This document shows, piece after piece, positions 43,832-52,646 of a stretch of DNA of 64,000 nt; positions within the stretch are counted from its first letter, which is position 1, and each line of letters begins with the position of its first letter. Where the stretch lies: positions 372,001 to 436,000 of the forward strand of contig JAMWCF010000001.1 of assembly GCA_023818695.1 (NCBI GenBank). Reading direction: 5' to 3'. The notes under the pieces are model-generated. The model saw nothing but the letters and a program-made list of their open reading frames with translations, was not told where the DNA came from and did not search any database. The DNA is from Candidatus Omnitrophota bacterium. Lineage in GTDB: Bacteria > Omnitrophota > Koll11 > 1-14-0-20-64-10. Both the position numbers and the translations under genes were made by a program.

Positions 43832-45850
43832 ATGGAAAAGCGGTACTCACTCACCCAAGCCGTCCAGACGCCTGCTAAAAAGATCGCTTATGAGGAAGCC
43901 CTCAACGAAGAACAGTTCAGGGTCGTCACGGCAGGTGGAGGCCCCACCCTCGTTCTAGCGGGCCCCGGCAGCGGAAAAACCAGGACGCTGACTTACCGGG
44001 TTTCCTACCTCATCCAAAAGGAGATCCAACCCCGAAACATCCTCCTCGTCACCTTCACCGTCAAGGCGGCCAGGGAGATGCTCGACCGGGTTGAGAAAAT
44101 CCTCGGTTATCGGCCCGATGGCCTGTGGGGCGGAACCTTCCACCATATCGGGAATATGATCCTGCGTCAGCATCCCAAATCGATGGGGCGCACCTCTGCC
44201 TTCGGGATCCTGGATGAGGAGGACGCCAAAGACCTGATCACCGCCTGCATGAATGACCTCAAACTTTCCACGACGAAAACCCGTTTCCCGCAGGCAAACG
44301 TCCTTGAATCCATTTTCAGTCTGGCCGTCAACACCTGCCGGACATTAGAAGACGTGGTTTCAGACTGTTACAGCCAGTTTACAGATCTCATCCCCGCCAT
44401 TGAGCGAATCTGGGCAGGCTACAAGGAGAGAAAGCGCCGCGCCAACGTGCTGGACTACGACGACCTGCTCACAGAGCTGTTGTCCCTCTTGCGAAACAAC
44501 CCGAAGGCCGGGCAGGGATATAGCAAACAGTTTCAATATGTCCTCGTGGACGAGTACCAGGACACGAACCGCCTCCAGCTCGAGCTGATCAAGGAGTTCA
44601 GCCGCGTTCACGGCAATATTCTCGCGGTCGGCGATGATGCCCAATCGATCTATGCCTTCCGGGGCGCCGAGGTGAAGAACCTCCTGGAATTCCCCACTAT
44701 CTTCCCGGGTACGACGATTTACCGCCTGGAAACGAATTACAGGTCAACCCCCGAAATCCTCCGGCTTGCCAATGCGTCCATTCAGTTCAACTCGAAACAG
44801 TTTCCGAAAGAACTGCACGCCGTCAAGGGCCCGGGGGAAATCCCCGCGCTTGTCCCTTTGGCCGATGCCCGCCAGCAAGCCGCCTTCGTGGCTCAGAGAG
44901 TGCTGGAGCTCCGGGAGGAGGGAATCCCCCTGCAGGAAATCGCCGTCCTGTTCCGGGCCCGCTTCCAGTCGGCCGAACTGGAGCTGGAGCTCGCCAAGCG
45001 AAATATCCCTTACCTTGTCCGCGGGGGGGTCCGCTTCTTCGAGCAGGCCCATATTAAGGACATCCTCGCGCACTTGAAAATACTGGTCAACCCGCAGGAT
45101 GAGATGGCCTGGCAGCGAACCCTCCAGATCCAGGAGGGGATCGGCTCCGGTTATGCCAGAAGGATCTGGGAAGCGATCGCATCCGCCTCCAACCCTCTCC
45201 AAGAGGCCATCCGGGGCAGGGACGTGGGAGCTCTGCCGTCCCGCACACAAGCCGGATGGAAGCGGTTTATCAATATGTTCCAAGAGCTCACCAATCCGGC
45301 CGTTTCAGGCCAGCCAGTGGAGGCCATCCTGGCCATCCTCCGGGCCGGTTATGAAGAGTACCTCAAAACCCATTTCAAGAACGCTTCGGAGAGGCGGGAG
45401 GACCTTGAACAGCTCATGAACCTGGCCAGCCATTACGAATCGGTTGAGCGTTTCGTTGAAGATCTGGCCTTGCGGGAACCTTTTAAGGGAGAAACGATTA
45501 CGGGGTGGGAGGAACCGGATGAATTTCTCGTCCTTTCGACCATCCACCAGGCAAAAGGATTGGAATGGTCGGTCGTTTTCCTTATCGGCCTCGTGGAGGG
45601 ACAGATGCCTCACGCGAAAGCGATCGAAGACACAAACGCCTTGGAGGAGGAGCGCCGGCTTTTTTACGTCGCCGTTACCAGAACAAAAAGCCAGCTCTAT
45701 TTGACATATCCGTTGACCCGTTACACCTATCAACGGGGGGAAGTCCTGATGCGGCCCTCCAGTTTCATCCAGGAACTTCCGGAGGAACTCTATGAACTCT
45801 GGCGAGTCTCATCCCCGGATCAGACATCTTCCTGGAACCTCGACCCTTAA
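43832..45850 (+). CDS. UvrD/PcrA-type ATP-dependent DNA helicase
   Basis: 672 aa superfamily 1A helicase. Q motif LNEEQFRVV, Walker A AGPGSGKTRT near 47-56, DEYQDTN Walker B, GDDAQSIYAFRGAE, LETNYRST and IHQAKGLEWSVVF; C-terminal EERRLFYVAVTR. Slightly shorter than UvrD/PcrA. Likely roles are repair and replication restart. Overlaps queG by 59 bp. Confidence 0.93.
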   Translation: MEKRYSLTQAVQTPAKKIAYEEALNEEQFRVVTAGGGPTLVLAGPGSGKTRTLTYRVSYLIQKEIQPRNILLVTFTVKAAREMLDRVEKILGYRPDGLWGGTFHHIGNMILRQHPKSMGRTSAFGILDEEDAKDLITACMNDLKLSTTKTRFPQANVLESIFSLAVNTCRTLEDVVSDCYSQFTDLIPAIERIWAGYKERKRRANVLDYDDLLTELLSLLRNNPKAGQGYSKQFQYVLVDEYQDTNRLQLELIKEFSRVHGNILAVGDDAQSIYAFRGAEVKNLLEFPTIFPGTTIYRLETNYRSTPEILRLANASIQFNSKQFPKELHAVKGPGEIPALVPLADARQQAAFVAQRVLELREEGIPLQEIAVLFRARFQSAELELELAKRNIPYLVRGGVRFFEQAHIKDILAHLKILVNPQDEMAWQRTLQIQEGIGSGYARRIWEAIASASNPLQEAIRGRDVGALPSRTQAGWKRFINMFQELTNPAVSGQPVEAILAILRAGYEEYLKTHFKNASERREDLEQLMNLASHYESVERFVEDLALREPFKGETITGWEEPDEFLVLSTIHQAKGLEWSVVFLIGLVEGQMPHAKAIEDTNALEEERRLFYVAVTRTKSQLYLTYPLTRYTYQRGEVLMRPSSFIQELPEELYELWRVSSPDQTSSWNLDP

Positions 45851-46922
45851 ACTCACCCTTACCGAAGCGATTAAAACCGAATCGCTTCGGCTCGGGTTTT
45901 CATCCGTTGGCATCGCCCCTGCCAGCGCTCTGAACAGGAGAAAGGCGGAGCTGGAGCATTGGCTTTCCATGGGGTTCAGCGGAGGCCTCGGCTACATGGA
46001 ATCTTTCCTTCATCGCCAGAGCGACCTGCTGGCCAAGATCCCGGATTTAAAAAGCGTCATCGTGCTGACCGCTCCCTACGCGAACGGCAGGGAAATCCGC
46101 CTCCCACCCGGGGCGGGGAAGATCGCACGGTACGCTCACGGGAAAGATTATCACCGGGTCATCGGCAAAAAGCTGGACAATCTGGAAGAGTTCCTCCGTG
46201 ACCTGGCGCCGGAGATCCGGACTATAAGATCTGTCGACACCTCGGCAATCCAGGAGAGAACCCTCGCTGAATCGGCTGGTCTCGGCTTCGTCGGTAAAAA
46301 CAGCTGTCTGATCCGGCCCAAGGAGGGTTCCTACCTCTTCCTGGCGGCCCTCTTGACCAATCTGGAGCTGGTGTCAGATAAACCGATCCAATGGGATTGT
46401 GGCTCCTGCAACCTCTGCCTCGAGGCCTGCCCAACAGGCGCTTTAAGCCCGGAGAGACCGTACCAGTTGGACGCCAATAAATGCATCTCCAGCCTGACGA
46501 TTGAAAACAGGGGAACCATTCCCCCGTCTCTGCGGTCGGCAATTGGCGACTGGTTGTTCGGCTGCGATGTCTGCCAGGAGGTGTGCCCCTATAACCGGAA
46601 AACAGACCATTCCCCCTGGCCTGAATTTCAAGCGAGACACGGGGCAGGGGCTGCCCCGACCCTAGCCGACATCTTGGCAATCCGAACTGATGAACTTTTT
46701 GTCAGGCGCTTTGCAGGAACCCCTCTGATGAGGGCCAAACGGCAGGGATTCCTTCGAAATGCGGCTGTTGTAGCTGGAAATTCAGGTAATCCAGAGCTCA
46801 TAGAACCCCTGAAGGAAGCGGCTGAATCCGATTCCTCCGAACTGGTCCGGGAACACGCCGCATGGGCCATCTTCAGGATAAAGCAGGCCCTGAAGACCTC
46901 CCCAGACCCAAAAATCCCATAA
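45792..46922 (+). CDS. queG: Epoxyqueuosine reductase
   Basis: 376 aa. Two [4Fe-4S] motifs: CGSCNLCLEACP and CDVCQEVCP; SVDTSAIQERTLAESAGLGFVGKN is the cobalamin/substrate region typical of QueG. C-terminal HEAT-like helices. Final step of queuosine synthesis in tRNA. Start at ATG 45792 gives an N-terminal extension of about 18 residues overlapping the helicase gene. Confidence 0.93.
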   Translation: MNSGESHPRIRHLPGTSTLKLTLTEAIKTESLRLGFSSVGIAPASALNRRKAELEHWLSMGFSGGLGYMESFLHRQSDLLAKIPDLKSVIVLTAPYANGREIRLPPGAGKIARYAHGKDYHRVIGKKLDNLEEFLRDLAPEIRTIRSVDTSAIQERTLAESAGLGFVGKNSCLIRPKEGSYLFLAALLTNLELVSDKPIQWDCGSCNLCLEACPTGALSPERPYQLDANKCISSLTIENRGTIPPSLRSAIGDWLFGCDVCQEVCPYNRKTDHSPWPEFQARHGAGAAPTLADILAIRTDELFVRRFAGTPLMRAKRQGFLRNAAVVAGNSGNPELIEPLKEAAESDSSELVREHAAWAIFRIKQALKTSPDPKIP

Positions 46923-47188
46923 ATCCCGCTTGATCCCGGTTCTTAACCTTAGCTTGACCTGACTCTACATAATGTCTGATAATGATTCTTATGTTAATAT
47001 ATAAACACGGTAGAAATATGCTTAACCAATTAAAATAATTTAAGTTATAAACATATGTGGAATTACTGTGAATAAACGGCTTCTTCTGCCTTTTTAGCAG
47101 AGCTATAGTGAGGCTTTCCTGGCTGACAACCGCATCAAAAAAACTCTTTAAAAACGGGACAGAAAAAACAGCCCTACCGACTTTTTCC
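46923..47188. other. AT-rich intergenic region with a possible plus-strand promoter
   Basis: No gene recognised. TTGACC at 46954-46959 and GATAAT at 46978-46983 (18-bp spacer) could form a plus-strand promoter, but nothing convincing lies downstream on that strand. 46985-47065 is strongly AT-rich. One DnaA-box match (TGTGAATAA, 47067-47075) is present but isolated. Confidence 0.35.
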
Positions 47189-47320
47189 TTAGATACGCAG
47201 GAGAAGAGTCCGCAGAAAAGCCCCCAGAACGAGCCCGATAACGATTCCTCGGATCATGAAACGACTGGGGTCGAGATCAAACAGCGGGGTTTTCACAGGC
47301 GCAAACCGACCTTCTGACAT
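47189..47320 (-). CDS. Putative 43-residue single-span membrane protein
   Basis: ATG at 47320 with AGGGG 8 nt upstream. Hydrophilic N-terminus (MSEGRFAPVK) then one hydrophobic helix IRGIVIGLVLGAFLRTLLL. A TTGACC/TAAACT pair just upstream could act as promoter, leaving almost no leader. Supported only by the ribosome-binding site and topology. Confidence 0.4.
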   Translation of the reverse strand: MSEGRFAPVKTPLFDLDPSRFMIRGIVIGLVLGAFLRTLLLRI

Positions 47321-47353
47321 ACAGTTTACCCCTATGAAAAAGGTGAGGTCAAG

Positions 47354-47391
47354 GAAAAAAAGGCCTCCCGCCCGGAGATGGCGGGAGGCCA
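47354..47391 (-). terminator. Rho-independent terminator, minus strand
   Basis: Perfect 11-bp stem (plus coordinates 47362-47372 with 47380-47390), 7-nt loop, followed on the minus strand by seven T (47355-47361). It ends the 50-residue membrane protein transcript. Confidence 0.9.
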
Positions 47392-47427
47392 TGCTGCGTT
47401 TCCTCCAGCGATATTCTTATCGCTTTA

Positions 47428-47580
47428 TTAGCGGAGGATGCCCAAAAACTTCAGGCCGAATACGATCCCCAGGGTCCCGACTAAAATCGGCAGAACCGCC
47501 CCTAGATGTACGGAGTACATCCCTCCGATGACGGTCCCAATCAGGACTCCAGTGAGCAGATCCAGATGTTCACCTTTCAT
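47428..47580 (-). CDS. 50-residue two-helix membrane protein
   Basis: ATG at 47580 preceded by AAAGGGGGTGAG, an excellent ribosome-binding site. MKGEHLDLLTGVLIGTVIGG then helix two around ILVGTLGIVFGLKFLG; both helices are Gly-rich. The pattern recalls small XapX-like proteins, but similarity is weak. It has its own promoter (about 47686-47715), structured leader and terminator, so it is a genuine monocistronic unit. Confidence 0.7.
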   Translation of the reverse strand: MKGEHLDLLTGVLIGTVIGGMYSVHLGAVLPILVGTLGIVFGLKFLGILR

Positions 47581-47599
47581 GGCTACTCACCCCCTTTCA

Positions 47600-47669
47600 G
47601 AGGAGTTTGACCTCCTCGTTTACACCCGAAACCCCCACTCCACAAAATGTGCATTGTGAAATGGGGGTT
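47600..47669 (-). other. Structured 5' leader of the 50-residue membrane protein gene
   Basis: Two hairpins in the roughly 100-nt leader: GAGGAG/CTCCTC (47600-47605 with 47612-47617) and a larger one, AACCCCCA/TGGGGGTT (47630-47637 with 47662-47669) enclosing CACAA/TTGTG (47641-47645 with 47654-47658). Possible translational control element. Confidence 0.5.
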
Positions 47670-47685
47670 CTCTGTTCCATTAATA

Positions 47686-47715
47686 AGTATATAATGGTCA
47701 CTCCGATAAAATCAA
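47686..47715 (-). promoter_or_regulatory. Promoter of the 50-residue membrane protein gene
   Basis: On the minus strand, TTGATT (47710-47715) and TATATA (47688-47693) with 16-bp spacing, or TATACT (47686-47691) with 18 bp. AT-rich DNA directly upstream could serve as an UP element. Confidence 0.55.
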
Positions 47716-47892
47716 GGACTCAAAATATAACACATTTATTATCAAATAGTTATATAACTAATTATTTTATAAAATAATTTATAATTAATTCATTACACAA
47801 ATTCAGTTCTATAACATATTGATTTTAAATATGTTACAATATTATATATAATATATTTATTTATAATATGTTACGATAAAAGTCTTAGTGGG
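47716..47892. other. Very AT-rich intergenic block with repeated TAACATATT
   Basis: About 175 bp at well over 80 percent A+T in a GC-rich region. TAACATATT at 47812-47820 is inverted as AATATGTTA at 47828-47836 and 47865-47873. No gene found. Lies between the 3' end of the EndoIII-like gene and the small membrane protein promoter. Confidence 0.6.
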
Positions 47893-48615
47893 TTATCTGG
47901 CTATCACGCCAGCTTCCAGTCGAAGCCGGCCCAAGTTCCTGGCAGGACATTGGCTGCAAAGAGGCCGGCTTTTATGGCAAAACCCCTTGCCTAGGGCTAC
48001 CAAAAGGGCATGATATTCGTTAAAAAGAGCTCTTTGGTGAGGTAGGTTTTCGTAAAAAAAACGCTGAAGCTGGTCGTAGGAGGTTTCCCTGTCAACAAGG
48101 CAGTGGCGGGAGAAAATACGTCTGGTGTAGGCATCGACAACGAAGACCGGTTTATCAAGGGCGTACAGCAGGATACTGTCTGCCGTTTCAGGGCCTATTC
48201 CGGATAGGGCAAGCAGCTCTGACCGCACCTGCCCTGCAGGGATTTTCCGAAGGGACTCTATTCTGCCGCCAGCCTTCCGGTGGAGGTACCGGACAAACCG
48301 CTTTAAGCGTTCGGCCTTTTGATTAAAGAAACCAGCGGAGTGGATGCAACCGGCCAACCGATCCAAAGAAACCCGATCCAAAACCTTTGGATCGAGCAAA
48401 CCGGCCTGTTTCAATCCGGCGATCGCTTTGGCCGCGTTCGTCCAGGCAGTATTCTGGGTCAAAATGGCCCCTACAGCCACTTCAAAAGGGGTTTCGCCGG
48501 GCCACCAGTGCTGGGGACCGAAATGCTCAAACAAACGCCGGTAGAAGAGCTGGACGGTGTTTTTCGGCCGATTCACGTCTTTTCGGCTGTCACGTCGCGT
48601 TTCCTCGCAACCCAC
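47893..48615 (-). CDS. Endonuclease III-like DNA glycosylase (HhH-GPD family)
   Basis: 240 aa. HhH motif LLALSGIGPETADSILLYA (135-152) and catalytic D161 in FVVDAYTRR. The Nth catalytic Lys position is E143, so a lyase activity is not expected; MagIII-type 3-methyladenine glycosylases are a likely comparison. The iron-sulfur motif keeps three cysteines (C213, C220, C223) but the fourth is missing. Overlaps polX by 43 bp and is last in the ten-gene run. Confidence 0.82.
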   Translation of the reverse strand: MGCEETRRDSRKDVNRPKNTVQLFYRRLFEHFGPQHWWPGETPFEVAVGAILTQNTAWTNAAKAIAGLKQAGLLDPKVLDRVSLDRLAGCIHSAGFFNQKAERLKRFVRYLHRKAGGRIESLRKIPAGQVRSELLALSGIGPETADSILLYALDKPVFVVDAYTRRIFSRHCLVDRETSYDQLQRFFYENLPHQRALFNEYHALLVALGKGFCHKSRPLCSQCPARNLGRLRLEAGVIAR

Positions 48616-50315
48616 CTTAACAACTCATCCGCCCCCATAGAATTCAGAATATCTTTCGGCCCCACCCAGGCCCGCCTAGCCATGGCAACACCCAATTTCA
48701 AAGTTCCTAGTTGCTCCAAGGCATGGGTGTCCGTTGAGATCACCAGCTTGGCGCCACATTCTTTCGCCTGTCTGGCATAAACATCGTTCAGATCCATCCG
48801 GACCGTGCAGCAGTTGATCTCCATGGCTGTGCCGGTCCTGGCCGCTTCGCGGAAAACCGCCTCCATATCCAGGGCGTAAGGATCCCGCTCGCCCAAAAGG
48901 CGTCCTGTCGGGTGGGCAAGAATGCTGACATACCGGTTCCGGACCGCCTTGACAATCCTCCTGGTCATCATCTCCTTGGGCTGCTTGAAAGCCGAGTGGA
49001 CAGCCGCAATGACCACATCCAGCTTTTTCAAAACAGCATCCGGATAATCCAGCCGGCCATCGGGCAGGATATCCACTTCAGAACCTGTCAAGATCCGAAA
49101 AGGTTTTAAGCGCCGATTCAATGCCCCAACCTCCTTCAGCTGCGCCAGGATCCTCGCTTCCGAAAGACCCTTGGCTATCCGAAGGGACTGCGAGTGGTCA
49201 GAAAGGATCATATAGCGGTAGCCTTGCTTCCGGACGGCACCGGCGATCTCTTCGATGGAATGGCGTCCATCGGACCATGTCGAATGGTTGTGGAAAGACC
49301 CTTCGATATCCTTCGCATCAACCAGCTGAGGCAACAACCCCTTCCGGGCCGCTTCTATCTCTCCCCGGTCTTCACGCAGCTCCGGCGGAATCCAGGAAAG
49401 CCCCAAAACTTCGTAAATCTCCTCCTCTTCGCGTCCGGCAAACTTCTTGCCGTCCTTTTCATGGAAAATACCGTATTCGTTAATGGTCAAACCCGACCGG
49501 TTAGCCAGAGAACGGAGCCGAATGTTATGCTCCTTCGACCCCGTGAAATAAAGCAGCGCCGCCCCGAATGAATCAAGGGGGACAACCCGCAGGTCGACCT
49601 GGATTCCCTGACGGGTCCGAATGCTGGACTTCGTTTCCCCTTGCGCCTGGACGGCCGCGACGAAAGGCAGCCGGACGAAGCCGTCCATGACCTTCTCCGG
49701 TTGAGGGGAGGCAATCAATATATCGAGATCCCGGACGGTCTCTTTGCATCGGCGCAGACTCCCGGCCACACTCAACCGCTTTATCCCCTTCAGCGTCTTT
49801 ATCCCCTTTAAAACCTCTTCGGCCGCCTCCATGGCTTCCCCGAGAGGCATCCTTTCCTTCCCCGTCTTGACCAGCGCCACCCCCCGCAGGATATTTTCTT
49901 CCTTCTTCGCCTGAAACCCCGGAATGGCCCGAAGCTTTCCGGTCCGGGCCAGCCGCTCCAAATCATCGATGGATTTCGCATGGAAGCGATCATAAACCAA
50001 TCTGGCGGTCTTCGGGCCGACCCCAGGAATTGTCAGCAGCTCGGCCAAGCTGGCCGGCACCTGTTTCTTCAGCTCATCCAAGTAGCGGAGTTTTCCTGTC
50101 TGCAGCATCTCCAGAATCTTGGCGCTCAAATCTTTGCCGATGCCCGGAATCCGCTCAAGCCCATTCGTCTCGGCCAGTAACCGAAGGTCTTCGGACAAAT
50201 TCTTCAGATTCAAGGCAGCCCGTCTGTACGCCTGTATCCTGAAAGGGTTCTCCCCTTTCAGCTCCAGGAGATCTGCGATTTGTTCAAAAACCTCAGCGAT
50301 TTCACGCTGATCCAC
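48573..50315 (-). CDS. polX: DNA polymerase/3'-5' exonuclease PolX
   Basis: 580 aa from the GTG at 50315, which follows GGGGAGG; an ATG at 50363 deep inside the Nudix gene adds 16 unlikely residues. N-terminal HhH/polymerase-beta part (IPGIGKDLSAKI, IPGVGPKTARL, DLDILIAS with metal Asps) and C-terminal PHP domain (GSFHNHSTWSDGRHS, SDHSQSL, STDTHALEQLG). Gap-filling repair polymerase. Confidence 0.93.
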   Translation of the reverse strand: MDQREIAEVFEQIADLLELKGENPFRIQAYRRAALNLKNLSEDLRLLAETNGLERIPGIGKDLSAKILEMLQTGKLRYLDELKKQVPASLAELLTIPGVGPKTARLVYDRFHAKSIDDLERLARTGKLRAIPGFQAKKEENILRGVALVKTGKERMPLGEAMEAAEEVLKGIKTLKGIKRLSVAGSLRRCKETVRDLDILIASPQPEKVMDGFVRLPFVAAVQAQGETKSSIRTRQGIQVDLRVVPLDSFGAALLYFTGSKEHNIRLRSLANRSGLTINEYGIFHEKDGKKFAGREEEEIYEVLGLSWIPPELREDRGEIEAARKGLLPQLVDAKDIEGSFHNHSTWSDGRHSIEEIAGAVRKQGYRYMILSDHSQSLRIAKGLSEARILAQLKEVGALNRRLKPFRILTGSEVDILPDGRLDYPDAVLKKLDVVIAAVHSAFKQPKEMMTRRIVKAVRNRYVSILAHPTGRLLGERDPYALDMEAVFREAARTGTAMEINCCTVRMDLNDVYARQAKECGAKLVISTDTHALEQLGTLKLGVAMARRAWVGPKDILNSMGADELLRWVARKRDVTAEKT

Positions 50316-50733
50316 GCGACAAGATCCTCCCCGCTTTTTTGAGGAGTTCCCTCTCATTCGCATAAGAGTTTTTTTTCACCGCCAGGGAAAGATCAAACCA
50401 GCGGGCCTCGTCAACTTCGAAATCATGGTCCTTAACGCTCCCGCGAACATAACGCATCAAATAGAAAGAAACCTTCTTGCTGATTTTTGAACCGTCCTGC
50501 ACAAAAACATAACGGATATCGCCAACCTTGCGAATGATTTCTGCCGACACCCCGGTCTCCTCACGAACCTCCCGAAGGGCTGCCTCCTCCGTTGATTCCC
50601 CCGCGTCAATGTGCCCTTTCGGAAGACACCAGATAGATCCTCCCGCCCGGGAAACGAGGATGATCCGCAACACCCCTTCCCTGCCCCTTTTAAACACCAC
50701 TCCTCCCGCCGAAAAGCGTTTTTTCAGCCTCAT
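50302..50733 (-). CDS. Nudix hydrolase
   Basis: 143 aa. Complete Nudix box G-x5-E-x7-REVREETG in GHIDAGESTEEAALREVREE followed by TGV. AGGVVFKRG and WCLPKGHID resemble the diadenosine-polyphosphate/MutT-like group. Start overlaps the upstream stop by one base (TGATG); the end overlaps polX by 14 bp. Confidence 0.9.
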   Translation of the reverse strand: MRLKKRFSAGGVVFKRGREGVLRIILVSRAGGSIWCLPKGHIDAGESTEEAALREVREETGVSAEIIRKVGDIRYVFVQDGSKISKKVSFYLMRYVRGSVKDHDFEVDEARWFDLSLAVKKNSYANERELLKKAGRILSRGSA

Positions 50734-51518
50734 CAGCCCCTCACCTGAACCTCATCCCCCACCGATACCTTGAAGAGACTGGCTGCAGACCCCCCGTTGA
50801 CGGCCACCTCCAGAAGTCCTCGACTCCCTATTAAGGCCACGCCGGCCCCTTTCCGAACGGCGGCGTATGAAATCCTCAACGGCCCGATTCTTTTCTTACC
50901 AATCCAGACGCGGCCTTTTTTTTCAAGAAAATGTGAACACTTTGCGAGAACCTCCGCCGAAATATTGGTCACAGCGTTCCCAAAGTGATCGATCGAAATG
51001 ACTTTTCCGACAACCCGGCCAGAGTAAAAACGCGGAATGGAGAACGGCAACCGTTGGAAGGCAGCTACGCGATGACCCAGTTTCGAGGGGGACACACCCT
51101 TGGAGAGATGCCCGGCGACTGGCGCAAAAATATCGCGGCCGTGAAAGGTGTGGCTGACCGATGGGAGGGCGTACCGTCGGTTGGAGACCTCATACAAACG
51201 CCATTTTCTTGAGGAAGCGGTCAACCGGCTTAAAACACCGTTGTCTGGCCCAAGGAAGAGATGCCCGGCGAGATCCAGACACAGAATCCGTCTCTTTGAC
51301 CCGACCCCCGGATCCACCACAATAACGTGCACCGTCTTTTCCGGAAAAAATTTCCAGCTCCATAGGATGCGCCAGCTGGCCTGCTCCACATCGCCCGGGG
51401 GAACCTGATGACTGATGTCGATAATATGCGCGGAACGATTGATGGAAAGGATGACCCCCTTCATCGCTCCGACATATTCATCTTCAAAGCCGAAGTCGGT
51501 CAGAAGGGTCACAATCAT
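50733..51518 (-). CDS. SAM hydroxide adenosyltransferase (DUF62 family)
   Basis: 261 aa. LLTDFGFEDEYVGAMKGV, DISHQVPPGDVEQA, VVDPGVGS, GPDNGVLS, FHGRDIFAPVAGHL and IDHFGNAVTNI define the duf62 fold, where a conserved Asp-Arg-His activates water to cleave SAM into adenosine and methionine. Physiological purpose is unclear. Starts 12 bp after ald. Confidence 0.9.
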   Translation of the reverse strand: MIVTLLTDFGFEDEYVGAMKGVILSINRSAHIIDISHQVPPGDVEQASWRILWSWKFFPEKTVHVIVVDPGVGSKRRILCLDLAGHLFLGPDNGVLSRLTASSRKWRLYEVSNRRYALPSVSHTFHGRDIFAPVAGHLSKGVSPSKLGHRVAAFQRLPFSIPRFYSGRVVGKVISIDHFGNAVTNISAEVLAKCSHFLEKKGRVWIGKKRIGPLRISYAAVRKGAGVALIGSRGLLEVAVNGGSAASLFKVSVGDEVQVRG

Positions 51519-51530
51519 CTTTCAATTGAC

Positions 51531-52646
51531 CTATGAAAAAACTCTGTTTAACGGAGTGTAAGGCAAGCCCAGATCTTTGGCGAGCGGTTTATAAGTGACC
51601 TTTCCTTTCGCGATGTTGACGCCACGCGCCAGCGCGGGATGCCCCTTCAGCGCCCTGGCCAAACTTTCATCGCAGATTTGAAGAATAAATGGGAGCGTGG
51701 CATTGGTTAATCCGTAGGTAGAGGTGATGGGAACCGCGCCGGGGATGTTTGTCACACAGTAATGAACAACCGATTCATCAACGTAAATCGGCGCTGCGTG
51801 CGTGGTGGGGCGGGAGGTCTCGGCGCATCCACCCTGGTCAATAGCGACATCCACGATAACCGAACCGGGTTTCATCTTCTTGAGCATCCAGCGCTTGATG
51901 AGCATAGGCGCCCTGGCCCCCCGCAGAAGGGCACAGCAGAAAACCAGGTCAGCTTCCGGAAGGCGGCTGGCGATATTGTGCTCATTCGACATGAGAAACG
52001 TTACGTTTTTGGGCATGATGTCTTCTAGATAGCGCAAACGGTTGAGATCCACATCCATGATGGTGACGTTTCCCCCAAAACCGGAGGCCACCTTGGCCGC
52101 ATTCGCCCCCACAACCCCTCCTCCGAGAATCAGGATGTTAGCTGGAGCTACGCCGGGAATCCCTCCCAGCAGAATTCCCTTGCCTTTCATCGGTTTCTCA
52201 AGATACTTGGCCCCTTCCTGCACAGCCATGCGGCCAGCGATCTCGCTCATAGGGATCAAAATCGGCAGCTGTCCTTGTTCATCCTCCACCGTTTCATAGG
52301 CAATGCAGGTGACTTTCCGTTTGAGCATGTTCTGGGCCAATTGCTTGCTCGCAGCAAAGTGGAAGAATGTGAACACGATCTGGCCAGGCCGGAGGAGCGG
52401 ATATTCCTCCGTCTGGGGTTCTTTGACTTTTACAATAAGGCCGGCTTTCTTGAAGATTTCCTGCGGGGATTTGACGATGACGGCTCCGGCCTCCACGTAT
52501 TCCCTGTCCGGAATATTGGAACCCAACCCCGCTCCCGATTCGACCAGAACGGCGTGACCCTTCTGGGCAAGAGCCGCCGCACCGGCCGGAATCAGGGCTA
52601 CCCTGTATTCGTCCTTCTTAATCTCTTTCGGAACACCGACGATCAT
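51531..52646 (-). CDS. ald: Alanine dehydrogenase
   Basis: 371 aa, typical length. MIVGVPKEIKKDEYRVAL, VESGAGLGSNIPD, NILILGGGVVGANAAKVASGFG (NAD motif) and CVTNIPGAVPITSTYGLTNATLP are conserved. Interconverts pyruvate plus ammonium and alanine with NADH. Start overlaps the upstream PilZ gene by 29 bp. Confidence 0.95.
   Translation of the reverse strand: MIVGVPKEIKKDEYRVALIPAGAAALAQKGHAVLVESGAGLGSNIPDREYVEAGAVIVKSPQEIFKKAGLIVKVKEPQTEEYPLLRPGQIVFTFFHFAASKQLAQNMLKRKVTCIAYETVEDEQGQLPILIPMSEIAGRMAVQEGAKYLEKPMKGKGILLGGIPGVAPANILILGGGVVGANAAKVASGFGGNVTIMDVDLNRLRYLEDIMPKNVTFLMSNEHNIASRLPEADLVFCCALLRGARAPMLIKRWMLKKMKPGSVIVDVAIDQGGCAETSRPTTHAAPIYVDESVVHYCVTNIPGAVPITSTYGLTNATLPFILQICDESLARALKGHPALARGVNIAKGKVTYKPLAKDLGLPYTPLNRVFS

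Noticed and set aside
47040..47100. Possible replication origin (AT-rich DNA with a DnaA-box match TGTGAATAA)
   Set aside because: Only one box match was found, with no cluster and no dnaA, dnaN or parAB genes nearby.
47256..47531. 91-codon plus-strand ORF
   Set aside because: It is antisense to two better supported small minus-strand genes and reads through their terminator; its composition is Arg/Ser-rich shadow sequence.
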